Virus record (IMG/VR): IMGVR_UViG_3300048033_000685
Coordinates: 1-34,719 of that record
Source of the DNA: a virus
Reading direction: 5' to 3' (one strand)
DNA length: 34,719 bases
This document shows positions 24,260-30,752 of the stretch, one piece after another (within the stretch, counting starts at the first letter, position 1; every line of letters starts with the position of its first letter). The notes under the pieces were generated by a model. That model worked only from the letters and a program-made list of their open reading frames with translations. It was not told the DNA's origin and ran no database searches. A program made the translations under genes and the position numbers.

Positions 24260-24487
24260 TTAAAACGGAATGTCTGCGCTTGAGACTGTTTCTTCCTTTG
24301 GCTGAGGCACAAAGTCATCCTTTGAAATACTCAGGAATGGCTTACCGGCCTTGGACATCTTGATCCAACCTGCGATCTTGAACTCCTCGCCATTGTGATT
24401 GAAAGACCCTTTGTAGTCAGGGGCTTTATCGTTAGTCTTATCTTCCTGCTTGAACAGCACACCACGGTTTGTATTGTCGTAATCCAT
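24260..24487 (-). CDS. Small putative ssDNA-binding protein with SSB-type tip
   Basis: The 75-residue protein (NRGVLFKQEDKTNDKAPDYK, then FKIAGWIKMSKAGKPFLSIS) resembles small phage proteins with an OB-like beta sheet that are encoded beside recombinases. It ends in SSADIPF, the same D-I-P-F terminus by which E. coli SSB recruits partner proteins. A short acidic/Pro linker (DDFVPQPKEETV) precedes the tip. It has AGGAGG before its ATG and lies between exonuclease and terminator. I infer ssDNA binding and recruitment of host SSB partners. Confidence 0.7.
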   Translation of the reverse strand: MDYDNTNRGVLFKQEDKTNDKAPDYKGSFNHNGEEFKIAGWIKMSKAGKPFLSISKDDFVPQPKEETVSSADIPF

Positions 24488-24495
24488 AAGTCCTC

Positions 24496-25095
24496 CTATT
24501 GGAAAAATTTCTCTACATTTTCTTCGATCAATTCCACAGCCTTAGAAACACACGCCTCTAACTCTGCAATGTAATCCTCGTCACGCTCAACACGAACGAT
24601 CAGAGGTTTCATAGATGGGTGGTAAGACATGAAGTCCCACCACTCCCTACCTGTAATCCACAGGCATCCCATGACTTGCTGCTTGTACTTGGAAGGAAGC
24701 TTGCCTCCCCTCAAATACTCCACATGCGTGGCGGGTGCAGGCGCTTTGATTTCCAAACCGCCCTCCTCACCTATCAACGCATCGGGGCTTGCTCCTGCCT
24801 CTAGGGTATCGTGTAGGCAGAACCCTACCTCCTGCGCCTCTACGTCTTTAATGAACTCATACATCTTTCTAGCGTCAGGCTCTAGCTCCGTACCCCTTGC
24901 CATGTGTTCGTTCTGGTAGAAGGGAGTCTGCTCGCCAGTGAGTTTCTCTGCGACCAGTTGATTGATGTATGTATCAGCCTGAGTAGACCACTTGCCTTGG
25001 GTGGTAATGATCTTCCCGTACATAGAAGCTGATGGGATTCCCAACCTCGCGGAAATCCATTCATCCGAACCCTGAACGCAATCAATGCAGCGCAT
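24496..25095 (-). CDS. YqaJ/lambda-type exonuclease
   Basis: I choose ATG 25095, with GGAGG six bases before it, over the longer frame at 25122. The 199-residue enzyme begins MRCIDCVQGSDEWISARLGI and shows ARGTELEPDARKMYE, GASPDALIG (Asp104), GGLEIKAP (Glu115, Lys117) and YKQQVMG. These are the metal-binding and catalytic positions of YqaJ/lambda Exo 5'-3' exonucleases. Two genes upstream lies its expected partner, an ERF annealing protein; the pair resects DNA ends and anneals the resulting strands. Confidence 0.92.
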   Translation of the reverse strand: MRCIDCVQGSDEWISARLGIPSASMYGKIITTQGKWSTQADTYINQLVAEKLTGEQTPFYQNEHMARGTELEPDARKMYEFIKDVEAQEVGFCLHDTLEAGASPDALIGEEGGLEIKAPAPATHVEYLRGGKLPSKYKQQVMGCLWITGREWWDFMSYHPSMKPLIVRVERDEDYIAELEACVSKAVELIEENVEKFFQ

Positions 25096-25297
25096 CTTTA
25101 GCCTCCAAGATTTCAAACTCAATCAAGGACACCAATCTACTAACTTTGTCCGAAACCTCAGTGTTTGAAGTAAGGATGGTCAATACATCACGCTTTAGCT
25201 CGCGGTTCTTCTCAAGCTCAAGCTGCTCCTCCTCATCCAAAGCGTCCTCCTGAGCGGAGAGATAGCGGTTTAAGTCTGCGATTACTGGGTCAGTCAT
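25082..25297 (-). CDS. Acidic helical protein between annealase and exonuclease
   Basis: The 71-residue protein has an extremely acidic segment (SAQEDALDEEEQLELEKNRE) and heptad leucines, suggesting a coiled coil. It overlaps ERF by four bases and the exonuclease by 14. No family recognised. Its constant place between the two recombination partners hints at an accessory role. Confidence 0.6.
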   Translation of the reverse strand: MTDPVIADLNRYLSAQEDALDEEEQLELEKNRELKRDVLTILTSNTEVSDKVSRLVSLIEFEILEAKDALH

Positions 25298-25872
25298 AGT
25301 GCCTCCAGTTTCTTCTCAAGGATTTCCTTTGCGTTATCAAACTTACTAGCGTCTAGCAGGTCAACCGACTCACACCCAAACACACCGCAGAAACGCTCAA
25401 GGTCTGACTGGGTTTTCTTAATCAGGTCAGAGATAGTCTTAGCCTGAGCCTTGGTTACAGTTTTGGTCTGCAATTTAGGCGCAGCCTGTGTCGCAGCGTT
25501 ACCATCATCATCTTCCGCAGGGATACCCGCGATAGACTGTAGTGCGTAGCGTCTAGCGTAGGTGATAGCAGAACCCGCAGCCTGTGCATCCATCTTCCCC
25601 AAGGGGATGAAGTAGTCCTGCTCCAACCACTCACCTGATGAGTGCATGAGTCGGGTAGTAACACCCACCGAACTCTCTCCGCTGACAGGGAATTGCACAT
25701 AGCTCAATCCATTAGCCGCGAAGTGTGGCTTGATTGCTTCAATGACAGAGCCAAGGTCAGCGTATTTCGATTTGAAAAATGGATTTGACGCGCCCTTGAT
25801 CGCTGCACCCATCTCACTTTGTGCCGCCGCCATTGCTGCGGCTAGGTTCTTAATTGATTCTGACTGGTTCAT
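25294..25872 (-). CDS. erf: ERF-family single-strand annealing protein
   Basis: I choose ATG 25872 (MNQSESIKNLAAAMAAAQSE), preceded by AAGGGG, instead of the longer start at 25896. The 192-residue product carries the ERF signature: NPFFKSKYADLGSVIEAIKP, LSYVQFPV, GVTTRLMHSSGEW, DAQAAGSAITYARRYAL and IPAEDDDGNA. ERF proteins (P22 Erf type) bind ssDNA and anneal complementary strands during recombination or genome circularisation. The C-terminal third (about 135-192) is a variable tail. It overlaps the upstream gene by ATGA. Confidence 0.93.
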   Translation of the reverse strand: MNQSESIKNLAAAMAAAQSEMGAAIKGASNPFFKSKYADLGSVIEAIKPHFAANGLSYVQFPVSGESSVGVTTRLMHSSGEWLEQDYFIPLGKMDAQAAGSAITYARRYALQSIAGIPAEDDDGNAATQAAPKLQTKTVTKAQAKTISDLIKKTQSDLERFCGVFGCESVDLLDASKFDNAKEILEKKLEAL

Positions 25873-26261
25873 ACTGTTGCCCCTTGTGTTTCCCATAGGT
25901 GAATGATCTGTGCATCTTTCGCGTAGTCTTTCTCGAACTTCTTGAGTGCCGACACAGCAATGTCTGCGTTCTGGTCTAAGACGTACCGCGCATAGTCACG
26001 CAGCGTAGTGTTAGCCTGTTCGTGGAACATAGCGATGTCGGAGATGTTGCCGGAGTGTAGTGCTTTGACTAGGTCAACTGCGAAGGTTTCGCAGTAAGCC
26101 TGTGTGTGTAATGCCTCGATCAGGAAGTCGAACCCTGACTCGCGGATTACGATTGATACGAACTCATCCACGAGGGAATCAGGTAGGTCTAGCTGACCTT
26201 CGTGAATCCAAGTGAATACATCTTCGCGGTTTAGAAATGACTGAATGGTTTGTAGTTTCAT
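25869..26261 (-). CDS. Hypothetical early protein upstream of ERF
   Basis: I use ATG 26261 (MKLQTIQSFLNREDVFTWIH), with GGGAGGGG five bases ahead, rather than a frame start at 26276. The 130-residue helical protein is acidic with no membrane segment or known catalytic motif. It has repeated helices such as SLVDEFVSIVIRESGFDF and KALHSGNISDIAMFHEQANT. Its stop overlaps the ERF start (ATGA), so translation is probably coupled. No family recognised. Confidence 0.7.
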   Translation of the reverse strand: MKLQTIQSFLNREDVFTWIHEGQLDLPDSLVDEFVSIVIRESGFDFLIEALHTQAYCETFAVDLVKALHSGNISDIAMFHEQANTTLRDYARYVLDQNADIAVSALKKFEKDYAKDAQIIHLWETQGATV

Positions 26262-26290
26262 AATTTCCCCTCCCAAGGAATGACTTAACT

Positions 26291-27262
26291 TTAAAATAAA
26301 AACTTGTCGCGGTCAACATTGTCTTCGAAATAAAAATGTACTGGCCTGTCCTCCTGCTCGGTTAACTGTAAGCTGTTGGAATGAAAGTAAAAATTGTACC
26401 TTCCCTCCCAACTTCCGTGCCTTTGTTTAGCGACAACAACGTACTGGTCGTAACTTTTTTCTAAATACTCCTGCTGCTTTTCGTCTAGCTCTACCAGTTT
26501 AGATAGCTCTTTTAGCTTGTGCCTTTTCTGATTGGCGGCAATGACTAGCACGTTATCCGCGAGGTCGGAGATGGTAGATGCACCTCGGATGTCATGCTTG
26601 TCCCCGATGTAATCCTCTCCTGCATTCTGAGGCTTTCTTAGGTGGGCAATAAGCATCACATGAATACCCAATGTCTTACAGGCATGCTGTAGTCGGTTGA
26701 TGAAATCAGTCTCCCCGTTGCGGTCGTCAAACTTAATCCCGCACTTGGTCAGAGAGTCTATGACCATGAATTTCACGCCCAATTCCTTGGCACAGTAGTG
26801 GACTACCGCGAGGATTCTGGCGCTTTCAACTGTGTCCAACTGGTCGTAAACTACTATGTTCTTGTCGGCAAAATCGGCGAACTGGTTGATAAATCCCTCA
26901 GTAGGATCGCCGTCCTTTGCTCCGGCAGACTGTAGGCACATCCTCCACAAGGTTTCGGAGGGCTTCATCTCGAGAGAGGCAATGCAGACCTTGGAATGCT
27001 TCGCCAGTTTCAAGCATATCTGTCCTACGATCATAGACTTCTTAGCCCCGTTAGCTCCTGCCACGATGGTCAACTCACCCTCGCGGAGTCGGAACGTGTC
27101 GTAGGTCTTAGGCCACGGCAGGGTAGCGCCCCATATCTTTTCGCCCTTTGATCTTTCAATGACAGCTTCCCGCCAGTGTCCGGCAGACTTAACCTGTTGG
27201 GCTTCCATCATCGAAGTTAACTCAATGTATTTATCTAGCTCCAAGCCTTCGGGTATCTTCAC
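26291..27262 (-). CDS. Replicative helicase, T7 gp4 C-domain/DnaB-like
   Basis: The 323-residue RecA-fold helicase has a short N-terminal segment and Walker A at 69-76 (GANGAKKS), where Lys replaces the usual last Gly. It also shows the Walker B-like FMVIDS (165-170), LIAHLRKP, and DIRGASTISDLADNVLVIAA, which matches the T7 gp4-type motif with arginine finger Arg226. There is no TOPRIM domain, so it is helicase only; the zinc part of a primase is a separate gene at 27864. It is presumed hexameric and loaded by the initiator upstream. It overlaps that gene by ATGA. Confidence 0.87.
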   Translation of the reverse strand: MKIPEGLELDKYIELTSMMEAQQVKSAGHWREAVIERSKGEKIWGATLPWPKTYDTFRLREGELTIVAGANGAKKSMIVGQICLKLAKHSKVCIASLEMKPSETLWRMCLQSAGAKDGDPTEGFINQFADFADKNIVVYDQLDTVESARILAVVHYCAKELGVKFMVIDSLTKCGIKFDDRNGETDFINRLQHACKTLGIHVMLIAHLRKPQNAGEDYIGDKHDIRGASTISDLADNVLVIAANQKRHKLKELSKLVELDEKQQEYLEKSYDQYVVVAKQRHGSWEGRYNFYFHSNSLQLTEQEDRPVHFYFEDNVDRDKFLF

Positions 27263-27867
27263 AACTCAATCTCCCACGAGGCAGTAGGCTTCTCTTTCGC
27301 TAACTGCTCCTTCCTGCGACTCTCCCACGTTCTAACCGTAGCCTTCCACGATTTCATTTTATTAGTCCCCACAAGCCACCCTTTTGACTCGTACCAGTCC
27401 ACGAATCTCTCTGCGTCAATGCCATTGCCTCGCTCCTTACAATAAGCTTTCACCTCCTCAACTGTCGGTGGCTTAAATATATTGTTTTCTTGTTTATTGT
27501 ATAGTTGTTGTCGCTTCGGCTGTCGTTTGCTTGGCGTTTGCTTGTCGCTGTCCTGATACTGGCAGTAGTTAGTTATTGATATTATTGAATATTTATTGAA
27601 ATTCTGCTTGTCAATTTGGTGACAGTTTTCGAACCGTTTGATTGTCGTTCTTAATCGCCTCACTGAGATGCCTAGTCTGGTGCTTGCAGAGTGAAGGCCG
27701 AAGACTATCTGTCCTCGCTTTAAATTCAATGGCTTACCGTTAAATGAGACGGTCTTATCCTCTATCGCAGCACCCATCAGCAGGTAGAGCCAAAGCTTCA
27801 AAGCCTCGGGGTCATCCCACATAAAACTATCCTGTATCTTGCGGTCTAGCCTGATCCACCCGTTCAT
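27259..27867 (-). CDS. Replication initiator / replisome organiser (lambda O-like)
   Basis: The 202-residue protein starts GWIRLDRKIQDSFMWDDPEA, KLWLYLLMGA, RGQIVFGLHSASTRLGISVR, the wHTH origin-binding domain found in phage replisome organisers. A Gln/Lys-rich linker (110-130) and a C-terminal domain (VEEVKAYCKERGNGIDAERF, then KSWKATVRTWESRRK) follow, typical of helicase-loading proteins. Like lambda O, its linker-coding DNA holds short iterated repeats beside AT-rich sequence (27505-27610), a candidate origin. It overlaps the zinc-finger gene (ATGA) and helicase. Confidence 0.85.
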   Translation of the reverse strand: MNGWIRLDRKIQDSFMWDDPEALKLWLYLLMGAAIEDKTVSFNGKPLNLKRGQIVFGLHSASTRLGISVRRLRTTIKRFENCHQIDKQNFNKYSIISITNYCQYQDSDKQTPSKRQPKRQQLYNKQENNIFKPPTVEEVKAYCKERGNGIDAERFVDWYESKGWLVGTNKMKSWKATVRTWESRRKEQLAKEKPTASWEIEL

Positions 27868-28256
27868 ATCTCCACCCCAACTGAGTTGAGCAGAGCCTGA
27901 GCCTTGTAGATTGCCTTGCGGTCGGAGTCCGTAGGGTTAAGATTCCCCTCGCTTGCCCAAACATGTACCAATTCCATCAGGCATTTCGCTGAATCTATTT
28001 CCTCGCGGGTAGCCTTGTTAAACTCCGGCTTGTACCCGTCATCGGGGTAAATATCCGACCAGTTAAGACCCGCAGCGGAAAGGATAGCTTCTCCAGTGCA
28101 TCCCGCGAAGCAATGGATCAGGATTTTGCCGTTGTCTAAGTGCTTGATACTTAAGGAACTAGACCCGTCATCGTGGGCAGGGCATTTCGCCATTGCCTTG
28201 TTGCCAGATTGCCTGACATCCTCGAGCCTTGATAAAACCTTGTTGTAGTCTGACAT
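27864..28256 (-). CDS. Stand-alone primase-type zinc-finger protein
   Basis: The 130-residue protein has the CHC2-like zinc-binding module of phage primases: AKCPAHDDGSSSLSIKH with C25 and H28, then ILIHCFAGCTGEAIL with C49 and C53, followed by LNWSDIYPDD. The catalytic TOPRIM domain is missing: after residue 75 only a helical tail (VHVWASEGNLNPTDSDRKAI) remains. It might act with host DnaG or as a template-recognition factor for the helicase. Its ribosome site (AAAGGG) lies inside a possible hairpin at 28263-28282. Confidence 0.8.
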   Translation of the reverse strand: MSDYNKVLSRLEDVRQSGNKAMAKCPAHDDGSSSLSIKHLDNGKILIHCFAGCTGEAILSAAGLNWSDIYPDDGYKPEFNKATREEIDSAKCLMELVHVWASEGNLNPTDSDRKAIYKAQALLNSVGVEI

Positions 28257-28262
28257 GATTTT

Positions 28263-28282
28263 CCCTTTGTGTTTTCAAAGGG
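28263..28282 (-). promoter_or_regulatory. Hairpin able to hide the ribosome site of the zinc-finger gene
   Basis: On the minus strand CCCTTTG, a six-base loop and CAAAGGG form a 7-bp stem ending about seven bases before ATG 28256. The AAAGGG arm is the gene's Shine-Dalgarno, so folding would block it. This may limit expression of the primase-like protein. Confidence 0.4.
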
Positions 28283-28337
28283 ATAGGGTATTCTACGCAT
28301 AGCCGCGCAGTTTCCCCTCCCCTTGTGTTCTGCGTGG

Positions 28338-28943
28338 TTAGTCCCCTTCGGGGGACGTTTCTAACAATTCACCCCAACGGGTTAACCCTGCACTCTCTAA
28401 TCTGTGCGGGTTTCGCATTTTCCTTACCGCCTTGCCGTATACTTGCCGAACCCGCTCTTTACTAACACCGTACACATTACCTATCGCTTCCCATGTATGC
28501 TCCTCCCCCTCGAACCCGAGACGTAGCGACACGACATCCGCCTCCCTTTTGGTTAGCATACCCAACATACTCTTAACTGCCTCGCGCTTTGAGTCTAGCT
28601 CGATAATCTTAGCAGGGTCTAGCGCATCAGCCTCGAGGCGTACTAATTCATTGGCGCTCGCCTGAATGGTTTTTTTATTAGTCTTTAATGGCTCGATCAT
28701 CTGAGCCTCAGGGTATAATTCGTGCGGCATGAGATTAAAGAAATCGCAAAGCCTCATGAAACATTGCCGATACTCCCCGCGAAAATCGTACACTGTCTCC
28801 TGAAGGTTTAAATACCTACACGCCTGATTGTGAGTAATCCCCGATTGTCTAGATAATTCAGCAGCGGAAGCTATCCCCCTGCTATCCATAGCACTGGCTA
28901 AGAGATTATTTTTAACCTTTATTTCTACCCGATAATCCTTCAC
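28338..28943 (-). CDS. HTH and sigma-70 region 4 transcription regulator
   Basis: This 201-residue protein joins an XRE-like HTH (about 12-78, AAELSRQSGITHNQACRYLN and a PHELYPE end) with a sigma-70 region 4 (about 120-180). The latter includes LTKREADVVSLRLGFEGEEH, WEAIGNVYGVSKERVRQVYG and KAVRKMRNP. The last part closely follows RpoD region 4.2, which contacts -35 boxes and beta-flap. Regions 2 and 3 are absent, so it cannot be a full sigma. It could be an activator or sigma appropriator switching host polymerase to phage promoters. The start is GTG 28943 after GGGGAGGG, downstream of a stem-loop (28959-28989). Confidence 0.82.
   Translation of the reverse strand: MKDYRVEIKVKNNLLASAMDSRGIASAAELSRQSGITHNQACRYLNLQETVYDFRGEYRQCFMRLCDFFNLMPHELYPEAQMIEPLKTNKKTIQASANELVRLEADALDPAKIIELDSKREAVKSMLGMLTKREADVVSLRLGFEGEEHTWEAIGNVYGVSKERVRQVYGKAVRKMRNPHRLESAGLTRWGELLETSPEGD
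28341..28356 (-). other. GTCCCC hairpin at sigma gene stop
   Basis: GTCCCC, a four-base loop and GGGGAC make a perfect 6-bp stem directly before the stop of the sigma-4 gene, so the last codons form the stem. No T-tract follows on the minus strand, so it is probably an RNA stabiliser or pause rather than a terminator. Confidence 0.45.
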
Positions 28944-29017
28944 TAAAAACCCTCCCCTCGCTCAGGCCTCCACAGCGGCGATCTGAGCGATGTTATTGAT
29001 ACCCCTTGTGTTGGCAT
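28943..29017 (-). CDS. Possible 24-residue leader peptide before the sigma gene
   Basis: An ATG at 29017 opens a 24-codon frame (MPTQGVSITSLRSPLWRPER, then GEGF) whose stop TAG shares its G with the GTG start of the sigma-4 gene. A Shine-Dalgarno is weak. Exact stop/start sharing is the reason to list it; it could couple translation of the regulator. It may be chance. Confidence 0.2.
   Translation of the reverse strand: MPTQGVSITSLRSPLWRPERGEGF
28959..28989 (-). promoter_or_regulatory. 5' leader stem-loop before the sigma-4 gene
   Basis: CGCTCAG and CTGAGCG (7 bp, loop 17) fold just upstream of the GAGGGGAGGG ribosome site of the GTG-initiated sigma gene. The 108-base stretch 28944-29051 also holds an ACAAGGGG motif at about 29002-29008. 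I infer translational or transcriptional control of the regulator. Confidence 0.4.
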
Positions 29018-29051
29018 TAGTTTCTCATTTAAATCGCTTACACGCGAGATG

Positions 29052-29273
29052 CTAAGCTTCTACGATGGTTATTTCCGCTTGCATGTAGGCGGTCGCAATA
29101 TCCTCACACTCTTTCTGTAGTAATCGCATGCCATTCTCGCGGTAATCTCTCTCTACTAAGAAGGATTTATCCTTAGCGTGTTCGCGTATGTAAGCTTGCT
29201 TCGCTTGCTCGGCTTGTTCCTCGGTCTGATAACCCAAACCGAATAGCCCGTTTTTCCCTTTTAATCTGTACAT
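29052..29273 (-). CDS. Small basic early protein
   Basis: The 73-residue protein (MYRLKGKNGLFGLGYQTEEQ, then AEQAKQAYIREHAKDKSFLV) is charged and helical. An ACAAGGGG lies about 11 bases before its ATG. It overlaps the preceding secreted-protein gene by 13 bases. No family recognised. It belongs to the cluster of small early proteins often involved in host takeover. Confidence 0.6.
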   Translation of the reverse strand: MYRLKGKNGLFGLGYQTEEQAEQAKQAYIREHAKDKSFLVERDYRENGMRLLQKECEDIATAYMQAEITIVEA

Positions 29274-29464
29274 GTTATATCTAGCCCCTTGTAGTCTGGA
29301 TGCCCCGCCGATCCTTCGCTTGTTCGGCTACCACCTGTAGCGTACCACAAGCATACGGACTCGGTGTAGTAGTTTTCGGCGTTAATCTCGTCCTCGTAAT
29401 CCCACTGCCCCGCGAGCAGTAATAGTCCCGCGAGCGTTAGCATTGCCAGTGTCTCTTTAATCAT
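29261..29464 (-). CDS. Small exported/membrane protein
   Basis: I choose ATG 29464 (MIKETLAMLTLAGLLLLAGQ), preceded by GGAGG, over the longer frame at 29491. The 67-residue product has a hydrophobic N-terminal segment (6-19) and a short mature part with two cysteines (SVCLWYATGG, then GHPDYKGLDITCTD). A C-x-x-W...TGG...G-P-DY pattern with a final Cys recurs in small secreted phage early proteins of unknown function. A periplasmic site is likely; superinfection exclusion is one idea. Confidence 0.65.
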   Translation of the reverse strand: MIKETLAMLTLAGLLLLAGQWDYEDEINAENYYTESVCLWYATGGSRTSEGSAGHPDYKGLDITCTD

Positions 29465-29639
29465 CTTGATCCTCCAATTTAGGGTAAACATTCAGCGCGT
29501 ATTCCTGCGCTTCCTCAATCTCTTTCGGCGTGCATAGCTGAGATAGCTCGTACACTAATTGCAATGCGTCCTCGAGCCTATGCTTCGGTGCTGTTAACGC
29601 TAACATTAGCGCGTTAGTTAGTGCCTGTTTGTGATTCAT
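29457..29639 (-). CDS. Small helical early protein
   Basis: The 60-residue, all-helical protein (MNHKQALTNALMLALTAPKH, then LEDALQLVYELSQLCTPKEI) ends in an acidic tail (KLEDQDD). AAGGGGG precedes the ATG by six bases. It overlaps its upstream neighbour by 26 bases and the exported-protein gene by 8. No family recognised. Confidence 0.6.
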   Translation of the reverse strand: MNHKQALTNALMLALTAPKHRLEDALQLVYELSQLCTPKEIEEAQEYALNVYPKLEDQDD

Positions 29640-29838
29640 GCCACCCCCTTAACTGAAAATCTAGCTCATCCTCTCGAGCGATCCTCGAGTATTCTATTTC
29701 CTCGCTTACCATCGCAGCGTAGTCAAAATAATCATCATCTCGCGCTTGTTCTATTGCGTCATCCTCCGATGCCGCCTCGTACAATCTAAACTCACCCCAT
29801 ACTTGCGCCGTTCTGGTGACTACCCAGTATTTATTCAT
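29614..29838 (-). CDS. Acidic early protein
   Basis: The 74-residue product opens with MNKYWVVTRTAQVWGEFRLY, a beta pair, then AASEDDAIEQARDDDYFDYA and further acidic residues. It ends RGWHESQTGTN. GGGGG precedes the start. The negative charge resembles DNA mimics, but there is no family evidence. Overlaps by four bases with the upstream gene. Confidence 0.6.
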   Translation of the reverse strand: MNKYWVVTRTAQVWGEFRLYEAASEDDAIEQARDDDYFDYAAMVSEEIEYSRIAREDELDFQLRGWHESQTGTN

Positions 29839-30197
29839 GCTATGCCCCCTATCTCGTCATATACCGCATAGGCTTCGCCGAATGATTCCGAAATCTTGGT
29901 AAACATTTCGGAATAAGTGTCGCCGTATACTTCCGGCTTATCCCAAAATCCTACGCCATGACCATTACGGGTAAGCCAGAAATCATGCCCCGCTTGCTCT
30001 ATATTCTCAGGTGATAGGTAACACTCAATGCGGCTATAGAATGCGAGACAGTCGATTATAGACTCGCGCAGAAAATCCTCATCAATCTCCGCGCCAATCG
30101 GCGGCTGTCCTTCCTCCCCTAATTCTGTAAAGTCTACCGCTTCAAGATACGCGGCAATAAATTGAGACTCTTTCTTATTGGTTTCTATTATGTGCAT
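29835..30197 (-). CDS. Conserved phage early protein with HDFWLTRNGHG motif
   Basis: The 120-residue acidic protein contains GHDFWLTRNGHGVGFWDKPE at about 70-90. This very conserved signature belongs to a family found in many unrelated phages and some plasmids, with no agreed function. Usual members have an acidic N-terminal half, as here (FTELGEEGQPPIGAEIDEDF). AAGGGG precedes its ATG. The invariant His, Trp and Asp look functional. Confidence 0.8.
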   Translation of the reverse strand: MHIIETNKKESQFIAAYLEAVDFTELGEEGQPPIGAEIDEDFLRESIIDCLAFYSRIECYLSPENIEQAGHDFWLTRNGHGVGFWDKPEVYGDTYSEMFTKISESFGEAYAVYDEIGGIA

Positions 30198-30227
30198 TTT
30201 ATTTTTCCCCTTAAGTGATTGATTATG

Positions 30228-30491
30228 TTAGAATTGCCGTGCATTAATAATTTGTTCGGCTGTGTTTTCTACGCTATAAGACTGCGCAACAAACCCGCCG
30301 CCAAAATCCCTGCCTCGATAGACTTGAAAGCCTATTGAGTTTGCTACCTTCTTTGCCGTGTCGTAATCCTTACCGAATGCGAGCCAGTGGATGACGTAGC
30401 GCGGATTGCCGTTGACATCGTTTCTAACTCGGTACAGGTCGTAACCTAGCGCGTCCTCTGTTTTGTAGTCTAAGTGTGCCTTGCTGTTCAT
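30228..30491 (-). CDS. Conserved small early protein (YDLYRVRND type)
   Basis: The 87-residue product has GYDLYRVRNDVNGNPRYVIH, AFGKDYDTAKKVANSIGFQV and YRGRDFGGGFVAQSYS, a pattern I associate with small conserved proteins of phages and plasmids. Function is unknown. CAAGGGG precedes the ATG by seven bases. The upstream gap holds a GC hairpin at 30513-30530. Confidence 0.7.
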   Translation of the reverse strand: MNSKAHLDYKTEDALGYDLYRVRNDVNGNPRYVIHWLAFGKDYDTAKKVANSIGFQVYRGRDFGGGFVAQSYSVENTAEQIINARQF

Positions 30492-30512
30492 AGTATTCCC
30501 CTTGTTAAGAAT

Positions 30513-30530
30513 GCCCCGCCGAAACGGGGC
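30513..30530 (-). terminator. GC-rich hairpin between small early genes
   Basis: On the minus strand GCCCCG, a TTTCGG loop region and CGGGGC form a 6-7 bp stem, followed by ATTCTT. The loop contains TTCG, a stabilising tetraloop. T-tract is weak, so partial termination or RNA-end protection are both possible. Confidence 0.5.
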
Positions 30531-30538
30531 GTTAGTGT

Positions 30539-30751
30539 TTAAAAGTTTAATGCGTTAGCAAATAAGTCTTTTGGGTTTTGGTTAAAGTTAAACACTTGAA
30601 TATAAATCCCCGTGCATCCTAACGCTTCAAGCTTTTTGACTACTTCTTTCGCTTGTTTCATGTCTTTGATTCCCGCATGTTCCGATACCAAAATATCGTC
30701 ATACTTTTCCGTTGAATCTTTTCTACCCCAAATAATATATTGATCTTTCAT
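30539..30751 (-). CDS. Small early protein
   Basis: The 70-residue protein (MKDQYIIWGRKDSTEKYDDI, then MKQAKEVVKKLEALGCTGIY) has a beta-alpha-beta feel like small phage proteins annotated as ferredoxin-fold hypotheticals. It ends NPKDLFANALNF. CAAGGGG lies seven bases before its ATG. No family is assigned and function is unknown. Confidence 0.65.
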   Translation of the reverse strand: MKDQYIIWGRKDSTEKYDDILVSEHAGIKDMKQAKEVVKKLEALGCTGIYIQVFNFNQNPKDLFANALNF

Positions 30752-30752
30752 G

